Counted from the stretch's first letter, positions 26,429 to 36,209 are shown. The stretch: DNA of 64,000 nucleotides from Niveibacterium umoris (GCF_014197015.1 NZ_JACIET010000001.1:310001-374000); one strand, 5' to 3'. A program made the numbers and translations. Notes: a model not told the origin generated them from the letters alone.

Positions 26429-27352
26429 ATGGACCCTCTGCATCCGGAATCATTGCGCCGTCGCATCGAGGAGGAGTTGCTCGATGGCTACGACGAAGAA
26501 CTCGAAATGGAGATCGAGGATCGCCATTACGAGGAGGTGCTCGCCGACCCGTTGGCGCCGGCTGACCCTGTTCAGCGGGAGAGGCGACGTAACTACTTCC
26601 GCGAACTGTTCCGCCTGCAGGGCGAGCTGGTGAAGTTGCAGGACTGGGTGGCCGTGAATCGCCGCAAGATCGTCATCCTGTTCGAGGGGCGCGACGCTGC
26701 GGGCAAGGGCGGCGTGATCAAGCGCATCACCCAGCGCCTCAACCCGCGTGTCTGTCGCGTGGTGGCGTTGCCGGCGCCCAACGATCGCGAAAAGACCCAG
26801 TGGTACTTCCAGCGCTATGTGCCCCATTTGCCGGCGGCTGGTGAAATGGTGCTGTTCGATCGCAGCTGGTACAACCGCGCCGGTGTTGAGCGGGTGATGG
26901 GCTTCTGCTCCGATGAGGAGTACGAAGAGTTCTTCCGCTCGGTGCCGGAGTTCGAGCGCATGCTGGTGCGATCCGGCATCCAGGTGATCAAGTACTGGTT
27001 CTCAATCTCGGACGAAGAACAGCACCTGCGCTTCCTGAGCCGCATTCACGATCCGCTCAAGCAGTGGAAGCTCAGCCCGATGGACCTCGAATCCCGCCGT
27101 CGCTGGGAGGACTACACCGAGGCCAAGGAAGTGATGCTGGAGCGCACTCACATCGAAGAGGCGCCGTGGTGGATCGTGCAGGCGGTCGACAAGAAGGCGG
27201 CGCGGCTCAATTGCATCCACCACTTGCTGGGGCTGATCCCCTATCAGGAAGTCCACCGTGATCCGGTGGTACTGCCGGAACGGGTGCGCCATGAAGACTA
27301 CCGTCGTCGCCAGGTGCCGCCCGAAATGATCGTGCCGGACGTTTTCGGCTAG
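26429..27352 (+). CDS. ppk2: Polyphosphate kinase 2 family protein
   Basis: A 307-residue cytosolic kinase. The Walker A motif lies at about residues 86-95 (EGRDAAGKGG), and the Walker B/lid region at 142-157 (VLFDRSWYNRAGVERV). The N-terminal helical extension MDPLHPESLRRRIEEELLDG and the spacing fit PPK2 with a single domain. PPK2 uses polyphosphate to phosphorylate GDP or ADP. CAGGAG before the ATG at 26429 decides the start. Its presence not far from the pst operon fits phosphate storage, but it is separated by other genes. Confidence 0.92.
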   Translation: MDPLHPESLRRRIEEELLDGYDEELEMEIEDRHYEEVLADPLAPADPVQRERRRNYFRELFRLQGELVKLQDWVAVNRRKIVILFEGRDAAGKGGVIKRITQRLNPRVCRVVALPAPNDREKTQWYFQRYVPHLPAAGEMVLFDRSWYNRAGVERVMGFCSDEEYEEFFRSVPEFERMLVRSGIQVIKYWFSISDEEQHLRFLSRIHDPLKQWKLSPMDLESRRRWEDYTEAKEVMLERTHIEEAPWWIVQAVDKKAARLNCIHHLLGLIPYQEVHRDPVVLPERVRHEDYRRRQVPPEMIVPDVFG

Positions 27353-27445
27353 GCGGCGATTCGATCCGGCACCAGGGGCAACGTGGCCGGCGCGGCCCGT
27401 GGCCAAGGCCCCGGGGTGCCGGCGCACTTTGATTGCGCACCGAGG

Positions 27446-27766
27446 CTAGCGGCGAGGTTTGTCGGTGGCGTTCGCGGGTGCCGACGGCGGCGCCGATGCG
27501 GGGCTCGCGCCGTCCTGGGGGCGCGGGCGGCTCGGGCGCGCCACCAGACCTTTGGGGGAGTTCACGCACACCGCAGGTACCACGCCTTCCGGTGTGGTGT
27601 GCTGCACGGTGGCACCTTCCTTCTTCCCCTGGCAGTCGGTATAGGCCTGGGGTGGCGGGTCGTGCCGCGGGCCTTCACCGGCCGGCGGTGTGGGGGTGGA
27701 TTGCGCGAACGCTGTTGTCGTTACCAGCGCTGTGGCGATGGTCAGGAACGGGTATTCAAGTCTCAT
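27446..27766 (-). CDS. Small secreted protein, two cysteines, unknown function
   Basis: A 106-residue exported protein. The start at 27766 (MRLEYPFLTIATALVTTTAF) gives a Sec signal peptide cleaved after AFA. The mature part has a core DPPPQAYTDCQGKKEGATVQ followed by HTTPEGVVPAVC, with two cysteines able to form one disulfide, and ends in a low-complexity Pro/Ala tail. Short periplasmic proteins with this core occur in many proteobacteria without a known role. It lies 30 bp downstream of the PKD lipoprotein and may share its transcript. Confidence 0.7.
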   Translation of the reverse strand: MRLEYPFLTIATALVTTTAFAQSTPTPPAGEGPRHDPPPQAYTDCQGKKEGATVQHTTPEGVVPAVCVNSPKGLVARPSRPRPQDGASPASAPPSAPANATDKPRR

Positions 27767-27795
27767 GACAGGTCTCCGGATGTGCGTCGCACGCA

Positions 27796-29475
27796 TCAAG
27801 GTGCCGAGAACAGCGCGTCGGATGCGGCAAGGTAGCTGCTGATTGCGTTGGCATCCGTGATAGGCGCTGCGTACAGGTAGGGCGTGGTCGCCGTGGTGTA
27901 GTCGAAGGGCGTGCCGTTGGCGTAGCTCCCGGACAGGATCGAGTGCCGCAGCGCAGCCAGCTGGGTTTTCTGCGCGGCAGAGAGACTCGCGTAGACCTGT
28001 GTGAAGACCGTCGCGTAGCGGTAGTTGTTCTCGCCGTCCAGGTCACCGTAGGTGGCGGAGAGCGCGAGCACCTTTGCCTTCACTGCGTCCGCGTTTGCCG
28101 CCGAGACACGCAGGCTGCGCAGCAGCAGGGCGATGTCGGTCCGCAACTGCACGATATTGGTCGGGCCGGCGTAGAGGTTGGCGCGCTGCGTGTCCACCAG
28201 GCTGGACATGGTGGCCGCTTGCGCAGTGGTGACGTAACCCTTGCCGGCGTCGCTGAGCGCTGCCCCGGCGGTTGCTGTGAGCTGCTCGCTGATGCTGTAG
28301 CCCTCATGGCCGACGGCAGGCGCATCCTTGATGTAGAAGCCGCCGTAGTAGGTGCCATGACGTTCGGGGCAGAAGTACACATCGGCGTCGACGCTGCCGG
28401 CATACCAGCTGAACAGGTCACTGGCGTAGGTCATCACCGCCACCGCAGTGCCTTGCGGCAGACCGGCCATCTTCGCCTTGATCTGCGCGTCGGCGATGTC
28501 GGGCCACGAAGCCCAGCCCTTGCCCTTCATCGCGTCGAGGTAGGCCTTCTGGCTGGCATCCAGCGAGCGGTAGAGGTTCGCGTAAAGCAGGGCGCGGTCG
28601 AAGCTGATCTGGCCGTCGATCAGGTACAGCGCCCGCGAGGCCGCCTTCACCGCATCAAGGTTCAGGGCGGTGCCGCTGGGCATGTTGCCATCCATCTGGC
28701 GGCGGAAGGCCTGCATCAGCGTGAAACGCTGGTAACCGTACTGGTTGATCTGGTCGAGCTGGCTGGTTGCCAGCGCCTTGAGCTGCGCGAACTGCGCATC
28801 GTTGAGGATGTAGAGCACGTTGTTGGCCACCCGCGTCAGGAAGCTGGTGTTGTGCCCCATGTTGTCCGGGTCGTTGTCGCGCAGGTACTGGAAGCCCGTG
28901 TAGTCCGCCACCTTTCCGGGCGGGAAGAAGGACTGCGCCGCCAGGTTGCCCGTCATCAGCGCCAGACCGTCGAAGGCGAGCGTGGTGCGCTGCGCTTCAT
29001 CCGACAGCGTTTGCGCCATGTTGAATGCGGGCGATCCGGCGGGCGTCTGCCCCACCGTGATGCGCTGGCTGCTGCTCAGCTTGCCCGCGGCGGTCGTGGC
29101 GGTCAGCGTCACCGTGTAGGTGCCGGGCGCTGCATAGGCGTGCCCGGTGTTTTGCTGCGTGCTGGTGCTGCCATCGCCGAAGTCCCAGGCCCAGGCGCTC
29201 GGGCTGCCGCTGCTTGCATCGCTGAACTGCACGATCTGCCCGGCGACCGCCGCAGCGGTGGAGGGCGTGAAGGCGGCGCCGCCGGTGGTTCCGGTGGTGC
29301 CCGTACTGCCTGTGCCGCCAGTGGTTCCGGTCGTGCCGGTCGTCCCGTTTGTGCCGGTGCTTCCCGTGGTGTTCGTGTCAGAGCTGGATCCCCCTCCGCC
29401 GCAACCGGCGAGTACGAGGGCAATCAGCAGGATCGCCCGGCGCAGCGGCTGGGCTGAAGGCTTGGGTCGCTTCAT
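27796..29475 (-). CDS. Lipoprotein with Thr-Gly repeat linker and PKD domain
   Basis: A 559-residue exported lipoprotein. The lipobox is LVLAGC with Cys25. A Thr/Gly/Asn repeat linker spans about residues 33-66. A PKD domain (about 68-142) carries SAWAWDFGDGSTSTQQNTGH and GTYTVTLTATTAAGK. The remaining 410 residues are predicted helical and have no family I can name; they include VYFCPERHGTYYGGFYIKDA and regular Ala/Leu-rich helices. PKD domains mediate binding to proteins or polysaccharides at the cell surface. The adjacent divergent two-component system may control it. The function is unknown. Confidence 0.8.
   Translation of the reverse strand: MKRPKPSAQPLRRAILLIALVLAGCGGGGSSSDTNTTGSTGTNGTTGTTGTTGGTGSTGTTGTTGGAAFTPSTAAAVAGQIVQFSDASSGSPSAWAWDFGDGSTSTQQNTGHAYAAPGTYTVTLTATTAAGKLSSSQRITVGQTPAGSPAFNMAQTLSDEAQRTTLAFDGLALMTGNLAAQSFFPPGKVADYTGFQYLRDNDPDNMGHNTSFLTRVANNVLYILNDAQFAQLKALATSQLDQINQYGYQRFTLMQAFRRQMDGNMPSGTALNLDAVKAASRALYLIDGQISFDRALLYANLYRSLDASQKAYLDAMKGKGWASWPDIADAQIKAKMAGLPQGTAVAVMTYASDLFSWYAGSVDADVYFCPERHGTYYGGFYIKDAPAVGHEGYSISEQLTATAGAALSDAGKGYVTTAQAATMSSLVDTQRANLYAGPTNIVQLRTDIALLLRSLRVSAANADAVKAKVLALSATYGDLDGENNYRYATVFTQVYASLSAAQKTQLAALRHSILSGSYANGTPFDYTTATTPYLYAAPITDANAISSYLAASDALFSAP
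29278..29376 (-). repeat. Short tandem repeat coding for the Thr-Gly linker
   Basis: Nine-base degenerate units coding mostly for Thr-Thr-Gly or Ser-Thr-Gly repeat about ten times in the lipoprotein gene. Such tracts are prone to length change by slippage or recombination, giving linker-length variants while keeping the frame. Confidence 0.75.
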
Positions 29476-29604
29476 GATGGGTCTCCCCGCTTGGATGACG
29501 CTTCCATCGTGGCTCTGCCGGATGGCGGCTGACCCCGCCGCTCGATGACAGATCTGTAATGGATTCGCGCGCCGATCGGGCTAAGCTGCGCGCAGGAGGA
29601 GTGC

Positions 29605-30291
29605 ATGAAAGTCCTGCTGATCGAGGATGAACGCAAGATCGCCGATTTCGTCACTGCCGGCTTTCGGGAGCAGGGTTTCGTGGTCGAGCACTGCGCCGAC
29701 GGCAACCTCGGCTACGAAGTCGCCCGGCGCGGCGGGCATGACGTGATCCTGCTCGACATCATGTTGCCGGGGCGCGACGGCCTCTCGATCCTCAAGGCGT
29801 TGCGGCGTGCCGGCGATGCGACCCCGGTCCTCCTGCTGACTGCGCGCAACGAACTGGACGACCGGGTCGAAGGGCTCAACCTCGGCGCCGACGACTACCT
29901 CGCCAAACCCTTTTTCTTCGAAGAGTTGCTGGCACGGGTGCAGGCGCTGCTGCGCCGGGTTTCCGGCGAGCGTCAGAACTTCCTGATCGTGGGGGATCTC
30001 CGGCTCGACCGCATCGCCCGCGAAGTCACGTGGTGTGGCAAGGCGGTGGATCTCACCAGCCGCGAGTTCAACCTGATCGAGTATCTGATGCGCGCCCCCG
30101 GCCGCGTGCTGACCCGCACCCAGATCCTTGAACACGTCTGGGGCTACGACTTCGACCCGAGCACCAATGTGGTCGACGTCTGCATCCAGCGCATCCGCAA
30201 GAAGCTCGCGTCGCTGGAGGGTGACACCGCGGGCGACTCGCCGATCGAGAGCGTGCGCGGCGTCGGCTACCGCTTCCGGAAGCCGGCGTGA
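29605..30291 (+). CDS. OmpR-family response regulator
   Basis: A 228-residue regulator. The receiver domain (1-115) has MKVLLIEDERKIADF, the phospho-acceptor Asp in ILLDIMLPGRDG and the Lys in GADDYLAKPF. The winged helix (about 128-225) ends SVRGVGYRFRK. GGAGG precedes the ATG. The sequence resembles the CusR/PcoR/heavy-metal subgroup (ATPVLLLTARNELDDRVEGLNLGADDY pattern), but a metal signal is unproven. It overlaps the sensor gene by four bases and diverges from the PKD lipoprotein gene. Confidence 0.95.
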   Translation: MKVLLIEDERKIADFVTAGFREQGFVVEHCADGNLGYEVARRGGHDVILLDIMLPGRDGLSILKALRRAGDATPVLLLTARNELDDRVEGLNLGADDYLAKPFFFEELLARVQALLRRVSGERQNFLIVGDLRLDRIAREVTWCGKAVDLTSREFNLIEYLMRAPGRVLTRTQILEHVWGYDFDPSTNVVDVCIQRIRKKLASLEGDTAGDSPIESVRGVGYRFRKPA

Positions 30292-31802
30292 TCCGCAGCT
30301 TCCGTTTCCGCCTCGCACTGCTGGCCAGCCTGCTCACCGGGGCGGCGCTGCTGGCCTTTGGCGGCGGCGCATGGGCCTTGCTGAGGGTGCAGCGGCTGGA
30401 TCGGCTCGATGCCGACCTGCGCGCCCACGCCGAGCGCGAGACTGGCCGGCGGCGCGATGTGGACGACTGGCGCCGAATCGAGTCGAGGCTTGCGGCAGAC
30501 CTGGGTTTCGACGATGCGCGCGCGCTGGCCCTGGCGGTGAGCGACGGACAGGGCAGCGACTACCGCTCGCCGCATTGGCCCGCCGGACTCGCGATGGCGG
30601 CGCTGCCCTGGCCGGCTGCCGCCGAGGGGCACGTGGGAGAAGCACCGCCGCGCCGGCCGCCACGGGAGGCACCCTCTGCGCCGCCAACACCTCGGCAGGA
30701 CGAGGCGGGGGGCGATCGGCCGCTGCCGCGAGATCGTCCGCCGCGTGACCGAGGGGGCGAGGATGGTTCGCCCGCCGAACGGCCCCATGTTGTGTCGCTT
30801 ACCCGTCGCGCAGGCGAGCAGACCTGGCATGTCGCACTGGCGGTCGCAGGCGGCAATCGTGTCGCTGTCGCTGCCGACGAGCAGGTGGTCGCCGCCGAGA
30901 TGGCGGAAGTGCGACGCGCCTTCGTCTGGGCGTTGCCGCCGGTGCTGCTGCTGGTCGGCTTCGGCGCCTGGCTGTTCTCGGCGCGGGCCTTGCGGCCGCT
31001 GAAGACTCTGACCGCGGTCAGCCGCGAGCTCAGTGTGGCGGCGCTGGACCGGCGCATTCCTGCGGCGGGCGAAGACGCCGAATTCGTCGAACTGATCGAA
31101 GTCTTCAATCACATGCTCGCGCGGCTCGAACGCAGCTTCGAGCAGGCGCAGCGCTTCTCGGCCGATGCGGCCCACGAGCTGAAGACCCCGCTCGCGATCC
31201 TGCAGGGCCAGCTGGAGCGCGCGATCCAGGCGGCCGAGGCGGGCTCGGCGCTGCAGGCGCAACTCGCGGACATCCTTGACGAAGTCCGTCGCCTCTCCAG
31301 CATCTCCGGCAAGTTGTTGCTGCTGTCGCAGGCCGATGCCGGGCGACTGCGCCTGCATCGCGAAGCGGTGGACCTGAGCGCGGCGCTGGCCGAACTGATC
31401 GAGGACGCGCGGCTGCTTGCGCCGCACCTTCAAATCAATGCGAAGGTGCCTCCCGGCCTGGTCGTGCAGGCCGACGGCGCGCTGCTGCAACAGGTCCTGC
31501 ATAACCTGCTCAGTAACGCGATGAAGTACAACACCGAGCATGGCTGGATCCGGTGCGAGGCATCGGCGGGCGCGCAGGGCGTGACGCTACGCATCGCGAA
31601 CGCCAGTCATCAACCGGCACCTTCAGACCCCGAGCAATGGTTCGCGCGTTTCGTGCGTGGCGATGTGGCGCGCACCCGTGCGGTGGATGGCGTCGGGCTG
31701 GGGCTTAGCGTCGCACGCGAGATCGCGCGCGCCCATGGCGGGGACTTGCGCTGGGTGCCCGGCCCCGTCGGGGAGGTGTGCTTCGAACTGCAGTTGCGCT
31801 GA
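30288..31802 (+). CDS. Membrane sensor histidine kinase with Pro/Arg-rich periplasmic region
   Basis: A 504-residue kinase paired with the preceding regulator. Membrane helices lie at about 8-32 and 212-231. Between them is a periplasmic sensor of about 180 residues with a Pro/Arg/Glu-rich, low-complexity stretch at 118-166. HAMP follows (RALRPLKTLTAVSRELS). His296 is in AHELKTP. The N box is LLSNAMKYN and the G2 box VGLGLSVAREIARAHGG; the D-box region is shortened. The start is GTG at 30288, overlapping the regulator stop. The disordered stretch is unusual for a sensor domain and is specific to this copy as far as I can judge. Confidence 0.93.
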   Translation: MIRSFRFRLALLASLLTGAALLAFGGGAWALLRVQRLDRLDADLRAHAERETGRRRDVDDWRRIESRLAADLGFDDARALALAVSDGQGSDYRSPHWPAGLAMAALPWPAAAEGHVGEAPPRRPPREAPSAPPTPRQDEAGGDRPLPRDRPPRDRGGEDGSPAERPHVVSLTRRAGEQTWHVALAVAGGNRVAVAADEQVVAAEMAEVRRAFVWALPPVLLLVGFGAWLFSARALRPLKTLTAVSRELSVAALDRRIPAAGEDAEFVELIEVFNHMLARLERSFEQAQRFSADAAHELKTPLAILQGQLERAIQAAEAGSALQAQLADILDEVRRLSSISGKLLLLSQADAGRLRLHREAVDLSAALAELIEDARLLAPHLQINAKVPPGLVVQADGALLQQVLHNLLSNAMKYNTEHGWIRCEASAGAQGVTLRIANASHQPAPSDPEQWFARFVRGDVARTRAVDGVGLGLSVAREIARAHGGDLRWVPGPVGEVCFELQLR

Positions 31803-31835
31803 CGGGCGGGCGCCCCGGCTGAAACGCCCGCCGTC
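31801..31835. terminator. Stem-loop between convergent kinase gene and prfC
   Basis: GACGGGCGGGCG (31801-31812) pairs with CGCCCGCCGTC (31825-31835) with one bulged base and a 12-base loop. It begins at the kinase stop codon and ends just before the prfC stop. There is no T tract on either side, so it is a likely shared 3' stem and not a classic terminator. Confidence 0.45.
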
Positions 31836-31838
31836 GGG

Positions 31839-33461
31839 TCAGCCGCCCATGCGCGACTGGAAGACCAGCCCCGCGTGCTCGCGCAGCGCGTGGAACTTGA
31901 CCTCCGGGTAGCGTTCGCCGGCTACCTGCAACTCGGCGCTGTGGCTGGCGAGGAAGGTCGGCGCATCGACCACGTCGTAGGCAATGCGGTGCGCGTTGGC
32001 GTCGATGAAGCGCTTGAGGATGTTCGGGTCTTCGCAGGTGACCCAGCGCGCGAGGCGGTAGTTGGTGCTGCCCAGCCGCGCCTCGACACCGTACTCGGTC
32101 TTCAGGCGGTGCTGCACCACTTCGAACTGCAGCGTGCCGACCGCGCCGAGCAGGATCATCGTGCCGGCGTGCGGGCGGAAGACCTGGATCGCGCCTTCTT
32201 CGCCCAACTGCCCGAGGCCGGTGCGCAGCTGCTTGGTGCGCAGCGGGTCTTTCACTTCGACGGTCTGGAACAGCTCCGGCGCAAAGAAGGGCAGGCCGGT
32301 GAATTGCAGCACTTCCCCTTCGGTCAGCGTGTCGCCCAGTTGCAGCAGGCCGTGGTTCGGGATGCCGATGATGTCGCCGGGGAAGGCCTCGTCCACGATC
32401 TCGCGGCTTTGCGACAGGAAGCTCACCACGTTGTTGGTGCGCAGTTCCTTGCCGTTGCGCGAGATCTTGAGCTTCATGCCGCGGTCGAAACGGCCGGAGC
32501 AGATACGCACGAAAGCGACGCGGTCGCGGTGCGCCGGGTCCATGTTGGCTTGGATCTTGAACACCACGCCGGAGAATTTCGGCTCGTCGACATGCACATA
32601 GCGCTGGATCGCCGTACGGTCGCCCGGGGGCGGTGCCATGTCGACCAGCGCGTCGAGCACTTCCTGCACGCCGAAGTTGTTGATCGCCGAGCCGAAGAAC
32701 ACCGGTGTCTGCTTGCCGGCGAGGAAGGCTTCGCGGTCGAAGGCGGGCGCGGCCATTTCGACCAGTTCGATGTCGTGCTGGGCATGCTCCCAGCGGGTGT
32801 CGAAGCGCGCTGCGATTTCCGGGTTGTCGCGGCCGTCGATGGATTCTTCCTCGCCCGACACACGCTCTTCGCCAGCGCGGAACACCCGCATGCGGTTCTT
32901 CGGCATATCGAACACGCCACCAAAACCCTTGCCCATGCCCACCGGCCAGGTGAAGGGCACCGCGGGCATGCCCAGCGTGCGCTCGATCTCGTCGATCAGC
33001 GACAGCGGTTCCTGCACTTCGCGGTCGAACTTGTTGATGAAGGTGATGATCGGCGTGTTGCGCGCGCGGCAGACTTCGAGCAGGCGCAGCGTTTGCGACT
33101 CCACGCCGTTGGCGCCGTCGATCACCATCAGCGCCGCATCCACGGCGGTCAGCACGCGGTAGGTGTCTTCCGAGAAGTCCTGGTGGCCCGGGGTGTCGAG
33201 CAGGTTGATGACGCAGTCGCGGTACTCCATCTGCATCACCGACGAGGCGACCGAGATGCCGCGCTGCTTTTCGATCTCCATCCAGTCCGAGGTCGCGTGG
33301 CGGCTGGCTTTGCGCGCCTTCACGCTGCCGGCGATGTGGATCGCGCCTGCGAACAGCAGCAGCTTTTCCGTCAGCGTGGTCTTACCCGCGTCAGGGTGCG
33401 AGATGATGGCAAAGGTGCGACGTCGGGCGACTTCGCGCTCGATCGGGGAAGCTTCGGACAT
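31839..33461 (-). CDS. prfC: Peptide chain release factor 3
   Basis: A 540-residue translation GTPase that recycles RF1/RF2 from the ribosome. The G1 motif is SHPDAGKTTLTEKLL, G2 contains RGISVASS, G3 is DTPGHQDFSEDTYR and G4 is FINKFDRE. MEYRDCVINLLDTPGH and the length match RF3 and not EF-G. It stands alone on the minus strand. It is a housekeeping gene with no sign of damage. Confidence 0.97.
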   Translation of the reverse strand: MSEASPIEREVARRRTFAIISHPDAGKTTLTEKLLLFAGAIHIAGSVKARKASRHATSDWMEIEKQRGISVASSVMQMEYRDCVINLLDTPGHQDFSEDTYRVLTAVDAALMVIDGANGVESQTLRLLEVCRARNTPIITFINKFDREVQEPLSLIDEIERTLGMPAVPFTWPVGMGKGFGGVFDMPKNRMRVFRAGEERVSGEEESIDGRDNPEIAARFDTRWEHAQHDIELVEMAAPAFDREAFLAGKQTPVFFGSAINNFGVQEVLDALVDMAPPPGDRTAIQRYVHVDEPKFSGVVFKIQANMDPAHRDRVAFVRICSGRFDRGMKLKISRNGKELRTNNVVSFLSQSREIVDEAFPGDIIGIPNHGLLQLGDTLTEGEVLQFTGLPFFAPELFQTVEVKDPLRTKQLRTGLGQLGEEGAIQVFRPHAGTMILLGAVGTLQFEVVQHRLKTEYGVEARLGSTNYRLARWVTCEDPNILKRFIDANAHRIAYDVVDAPTFLASHSAELQVAGERYPEVKFHALREHAGLVFQSRMGG

Positions 33462-33569
33462 GTTGGGACCCGGCAGCAGGCGGCGAGCGCCCGCGTGAAG
33501 ACGTAAAGCCTTGAATTATCGCACGTTCGTGCCGGCAAGGAACGACCTTGGCGCGCGTGCAGCGAGTAC

Positions 33570-36044
33570 CTACGCTGCGTTGGCGACGCCCGCGCCGTTG
33601 CCGCCGGGATCGCGCTTCCCGTAGAGCAGCGGCGTCACCTGATCGGCCGGCATCGGCTTGGCGAACAGGTAGCCCTGCGCGGAATGACAGCCTTCCATCG
33701 TCAGGAAATCCAGCTGCGCAGGGTGTTCGACCCCTTCGGCGATGACGTCGAGCTTCATGCTGCGGCCCAGTTGCACGATGGTCCTGACGATGGCCGCGTC
33801 GTCCGGGTCGTTCGCCACATCGTTGACGAAGCTGCGATCGATCTTCAGCCGGTCTACCGGGTAGCGTTTGAGGTAGGCAAGGCTGGAGTATCCGGTACCG
33901 AAGTCGTCGATCGACAGCTTTACGCCGATCGCCTTGAGCTCGTGCATGGTCCGCATCACATCGTCGGCGTTATGCATCAGCAGCGATTCCGTCAGTTCCA
34001 GTTCGATCATGCCGGCCGGCAGCGCGCAGCGGTCCAGTGCGCTGCGCACCTTGGCGACGATGTCGCTGCGGCGGAACTGCAGTGCCGACAGGTTCACCGC
34101 GACGGTGATGCCGCTGATGCCCTCGTCACGCCAGCGCCGGGCCTGCGCGCAGGCCTCGTTCAGCACCCATTCGCCGATCGAGACGATGAGGCCGCTTTCC
34201 TCGGCAACCGGGATGAAGCGCGATGGCGGCACGCTGCCAAGCGTCGGGTGGGTCCAGCGCAGCAGGGCTTCGACGCCGAGCACTTTCGCGGTGGTGAGTT
34301 CGACTTGCGGCTGGTAATGCAGGCTCAGTTCGTTGTTGGCGATCGCCTGCCGCAGGGCGTTTTCCAGGCGCAGGCGCTCGATGGTCGAGAGGTTCATCGC
34401 CTCGGTGAAGAAGCGGAAGGTGTTGCCGCCAGCGTACTTGGCGTTGTACATGGCGGCGTCGGCGTTCTTGGATAGCGAATCGACGTCGATGCCGTCTTCC
34501 GGATACAGCGCGATGCCGATGCTGGCGCCGGTCGAGAGCGTCTGGGACTGCACGTCGAGCGGCACCGAGAGGCGATCGATGATCTTGCGCGCAATGTTTG
34601 CAACGTCCTGATCCTCGACGCATTCGAGCACGATGATGAACTCGTCGCCGCCCTGGCGCGCGATCGTGTCGGTGTCGCGTACGCAAGTGCGCAAACGCGC
34701 GGCCACCGCTCGCAGCACGTTGTCGCCGAAGTCATGGCCGAGCGAATCGTTGATGTTCTTGAAGCGGTCAAGATCGATGCAGAGCAGGGCGGCGCGCTTG
34801 TTGGCCCGCAGTGCCCGCGCCATTGCCTGCTGCAGCCTGTCACGCAGCAGGGTGCGATTCGGCAGGTCGGTCAGCGGATCGTGATGGGCCAACCATTCGA
34901 AACGCGCCTTGGTGGCGCGCCGCTCGGTTACATCCTCGATCGAGCAGATCAGCTGTTCGGGTTCGCCCTGGGCATTGCGCATCACCGACACCGTGCTGCT
35001 GACCCACAGTTCGGCGCCGTACTTGTGGCGCAGTCGCGCTTCAAGGTTGAACGACGATTGCGTGCCGGCGAGGCAGGATTCGAGTTCTACATGGAAACTC
35101 TCGCGAGCGCCGTTTTCGGTGATCGCGGCAAAACTGCTGTGCAAGAGCTCGCTGACGTCGTAACCGGTGATGCTGCTGAAGCGCGGGTTGACCTGGACGA
35201 AGCGGGTGTCGAGCGCAAGTATCGCGATACCGACCGGTGCGTTCTCGACGGTGAGACGGAAGCGGGCGTCGCTGGCACGGGCGGCCGCTTCGGCACGCTT
35301 GATGTCGGTGAGTTCGACATCGATGCAGTACATCTCGGGCTCGCCATAGCGATTGTGGGTCATCACGTGGCTTGAGAACACCGACACCGTTGAACCGTCC
35401 TTGCGCAGCAAGTCCAGTTCGCCGGCTGGAATCGGTTCGCCGGTGTCGAGCCAGCGCTGATGCAGGCGGATCACGTCTTCGCGCATCGGCGCGGGAATGA
35501 TCAGGTCTTCCAGCAATCGACCGCGCGTTTCGGCCGCGGTGTAGCCGTAAAGGCGCTCGCTTGCACTGTTCCAGAACACGACCCGGCGCGACGGGCTGTA
35601 GCCCTGCACCGAGATGTTCGGCACTTGCTCCATCACCGCGCGGAAGCGCTGTTCGCTGTCGGTCAGCGCATGCTTGAGCGAACGGTCGGTGGTGACATCG
35701 ATCAGCACGCCACTCAGCGCTACGGCGCGGCCATCAGCGTCAAACCGCACCACCACCAGATCACGCACGAATACCTCATGGCCATCAGCATGGAGCATCC
35801 GGTATTCGATCTCGTAGCGTTCGCTCTCGGCCGCATGGGCGGTGTCGAGCGCGACCGCGAAGCCGCGGTCCTGTGCGTGCAGGCGCGACTGCCAGAAGCC
35901 CGGCTGCAGCCATTCTTCGATCGGGAAGCCGAGCAGCGCCGGGGCGAACGGCGACACGAAGGTGAAGCGCCGCGCCGGCAGCTCCGCCTCCCAGAACACC
36001 AGATCCAGCCCCTTCGCCAGCTCAGCGAAGCGATCGTCAGACAT
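33570..36044 (-). CDS. PAS-PAS-PAS-GGDEF-EAL c-di-GMP signalling protein
   Basis: An 824-residue cytosolic protein. Three PAS domains lie at about 15-125, 130-250 and 255-375. The GGDEF domain (380-545) keeps the catalytic GGDEF at 465-469 and an intact product-inhibition site RDTD five residues before it. The EAL domain (555-815) has EALLRW from residue 592, NLSALQFR, and DDFGTGYSSLAYLKRYPVD. Both cyclase and phosphodiesterase motifs are complete, so it may switch between activities according to the PAS input. No membrane helix is seen. GGAGC upstream of the ATG supports the start. Confidence 0.94.
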   Translation of the reverse strand: MSDDRFAELAKGLDLVFWEAELPARRFTFVSPFAPALLGFPIEEWLQPGFWQSRLHAQDRGFAVALDTAHAAESERYEIEYRMLHADGHEVFVRDLVVVRFDADGRAVALSGVLIDVTTDRSLKHALTDSEQRFRAVMEQVPNISVQGYSPSRRVVFWNSASERLYGYTAAETRGRLLEDLIIPAPMREDVIRLHQRWLDTGEPIPAGELDLLRKDGSTVSVFSSHVMTHNRYGEPEMYCIDVELTDIKRAEAAARASDARFRLTVENAPVGIAILALDTRFVQVNPRFSSITGYDVSELLHSSFAAITENGARESFHVELESCLAGTQSSFNLEARLRHKYGAELWVSSTVSVMRNAQGEPEQLICSIEDVTERRATKARFEWLAHHDPLTDLPNRTLLRDRLQQAMARALRANKRAALLCIDLDRFKNINDSLGHDFGDNVLRAVAARLRTCVRDTDTIARQGGDEFIIVLECVEDQDVANIARKIIDRLSVPLDVQSQTLSTGASIGIALYPEDGIDVDSLSKNADAAMYNAKYAGGNTFRFFTEAMNLSTIERLRLENALRQAIANNELSLHYQPQVELTTAKVLGVEALLRWTHPTLGSVPPSRFIPVAEESGLIVSIGEWVLNEACAQARRWRDEGISGITVAVNLSALQFRRSDIVAKVRSALDRCALPAGMIELELTESLLMHNADDVMRTMHELKAIGVKLSIDDFGTGYSSLAYLKRYPVDRLKIDRSFVNDVANDPDDAAIVRTIVQLGRSMKLDVIAEGVEHPAQLDFLTMEGCHSAQGYLFAKPMPADQVTPLLYGKRDPGGNGAGVANAA

Positions 36045-36209
36045 GCATGCTTGCTCCGTCCGGTTTGGGACGATCGGGTCGCGATGCCCGGTCGTCGCAG
36101 GTCTACCCCGTGCCGCCTTGAAGCTTGTCGAGCCTTATAACCCAGAAGTCACGGTGTTGCGTGGATTAACGGCCGCAGCAGACGAAGCTTGAGCGCATGT
36201 TTTCGATAA

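Noticed and set aside
27943-29457. Open frame of about 500 codons antisense to the PKD lipoprotein
   Set aside because: Composition is typical of an antisense GC-rich frame; the lipoprotein strand has a signal peptide, lipobox and PKD motif.
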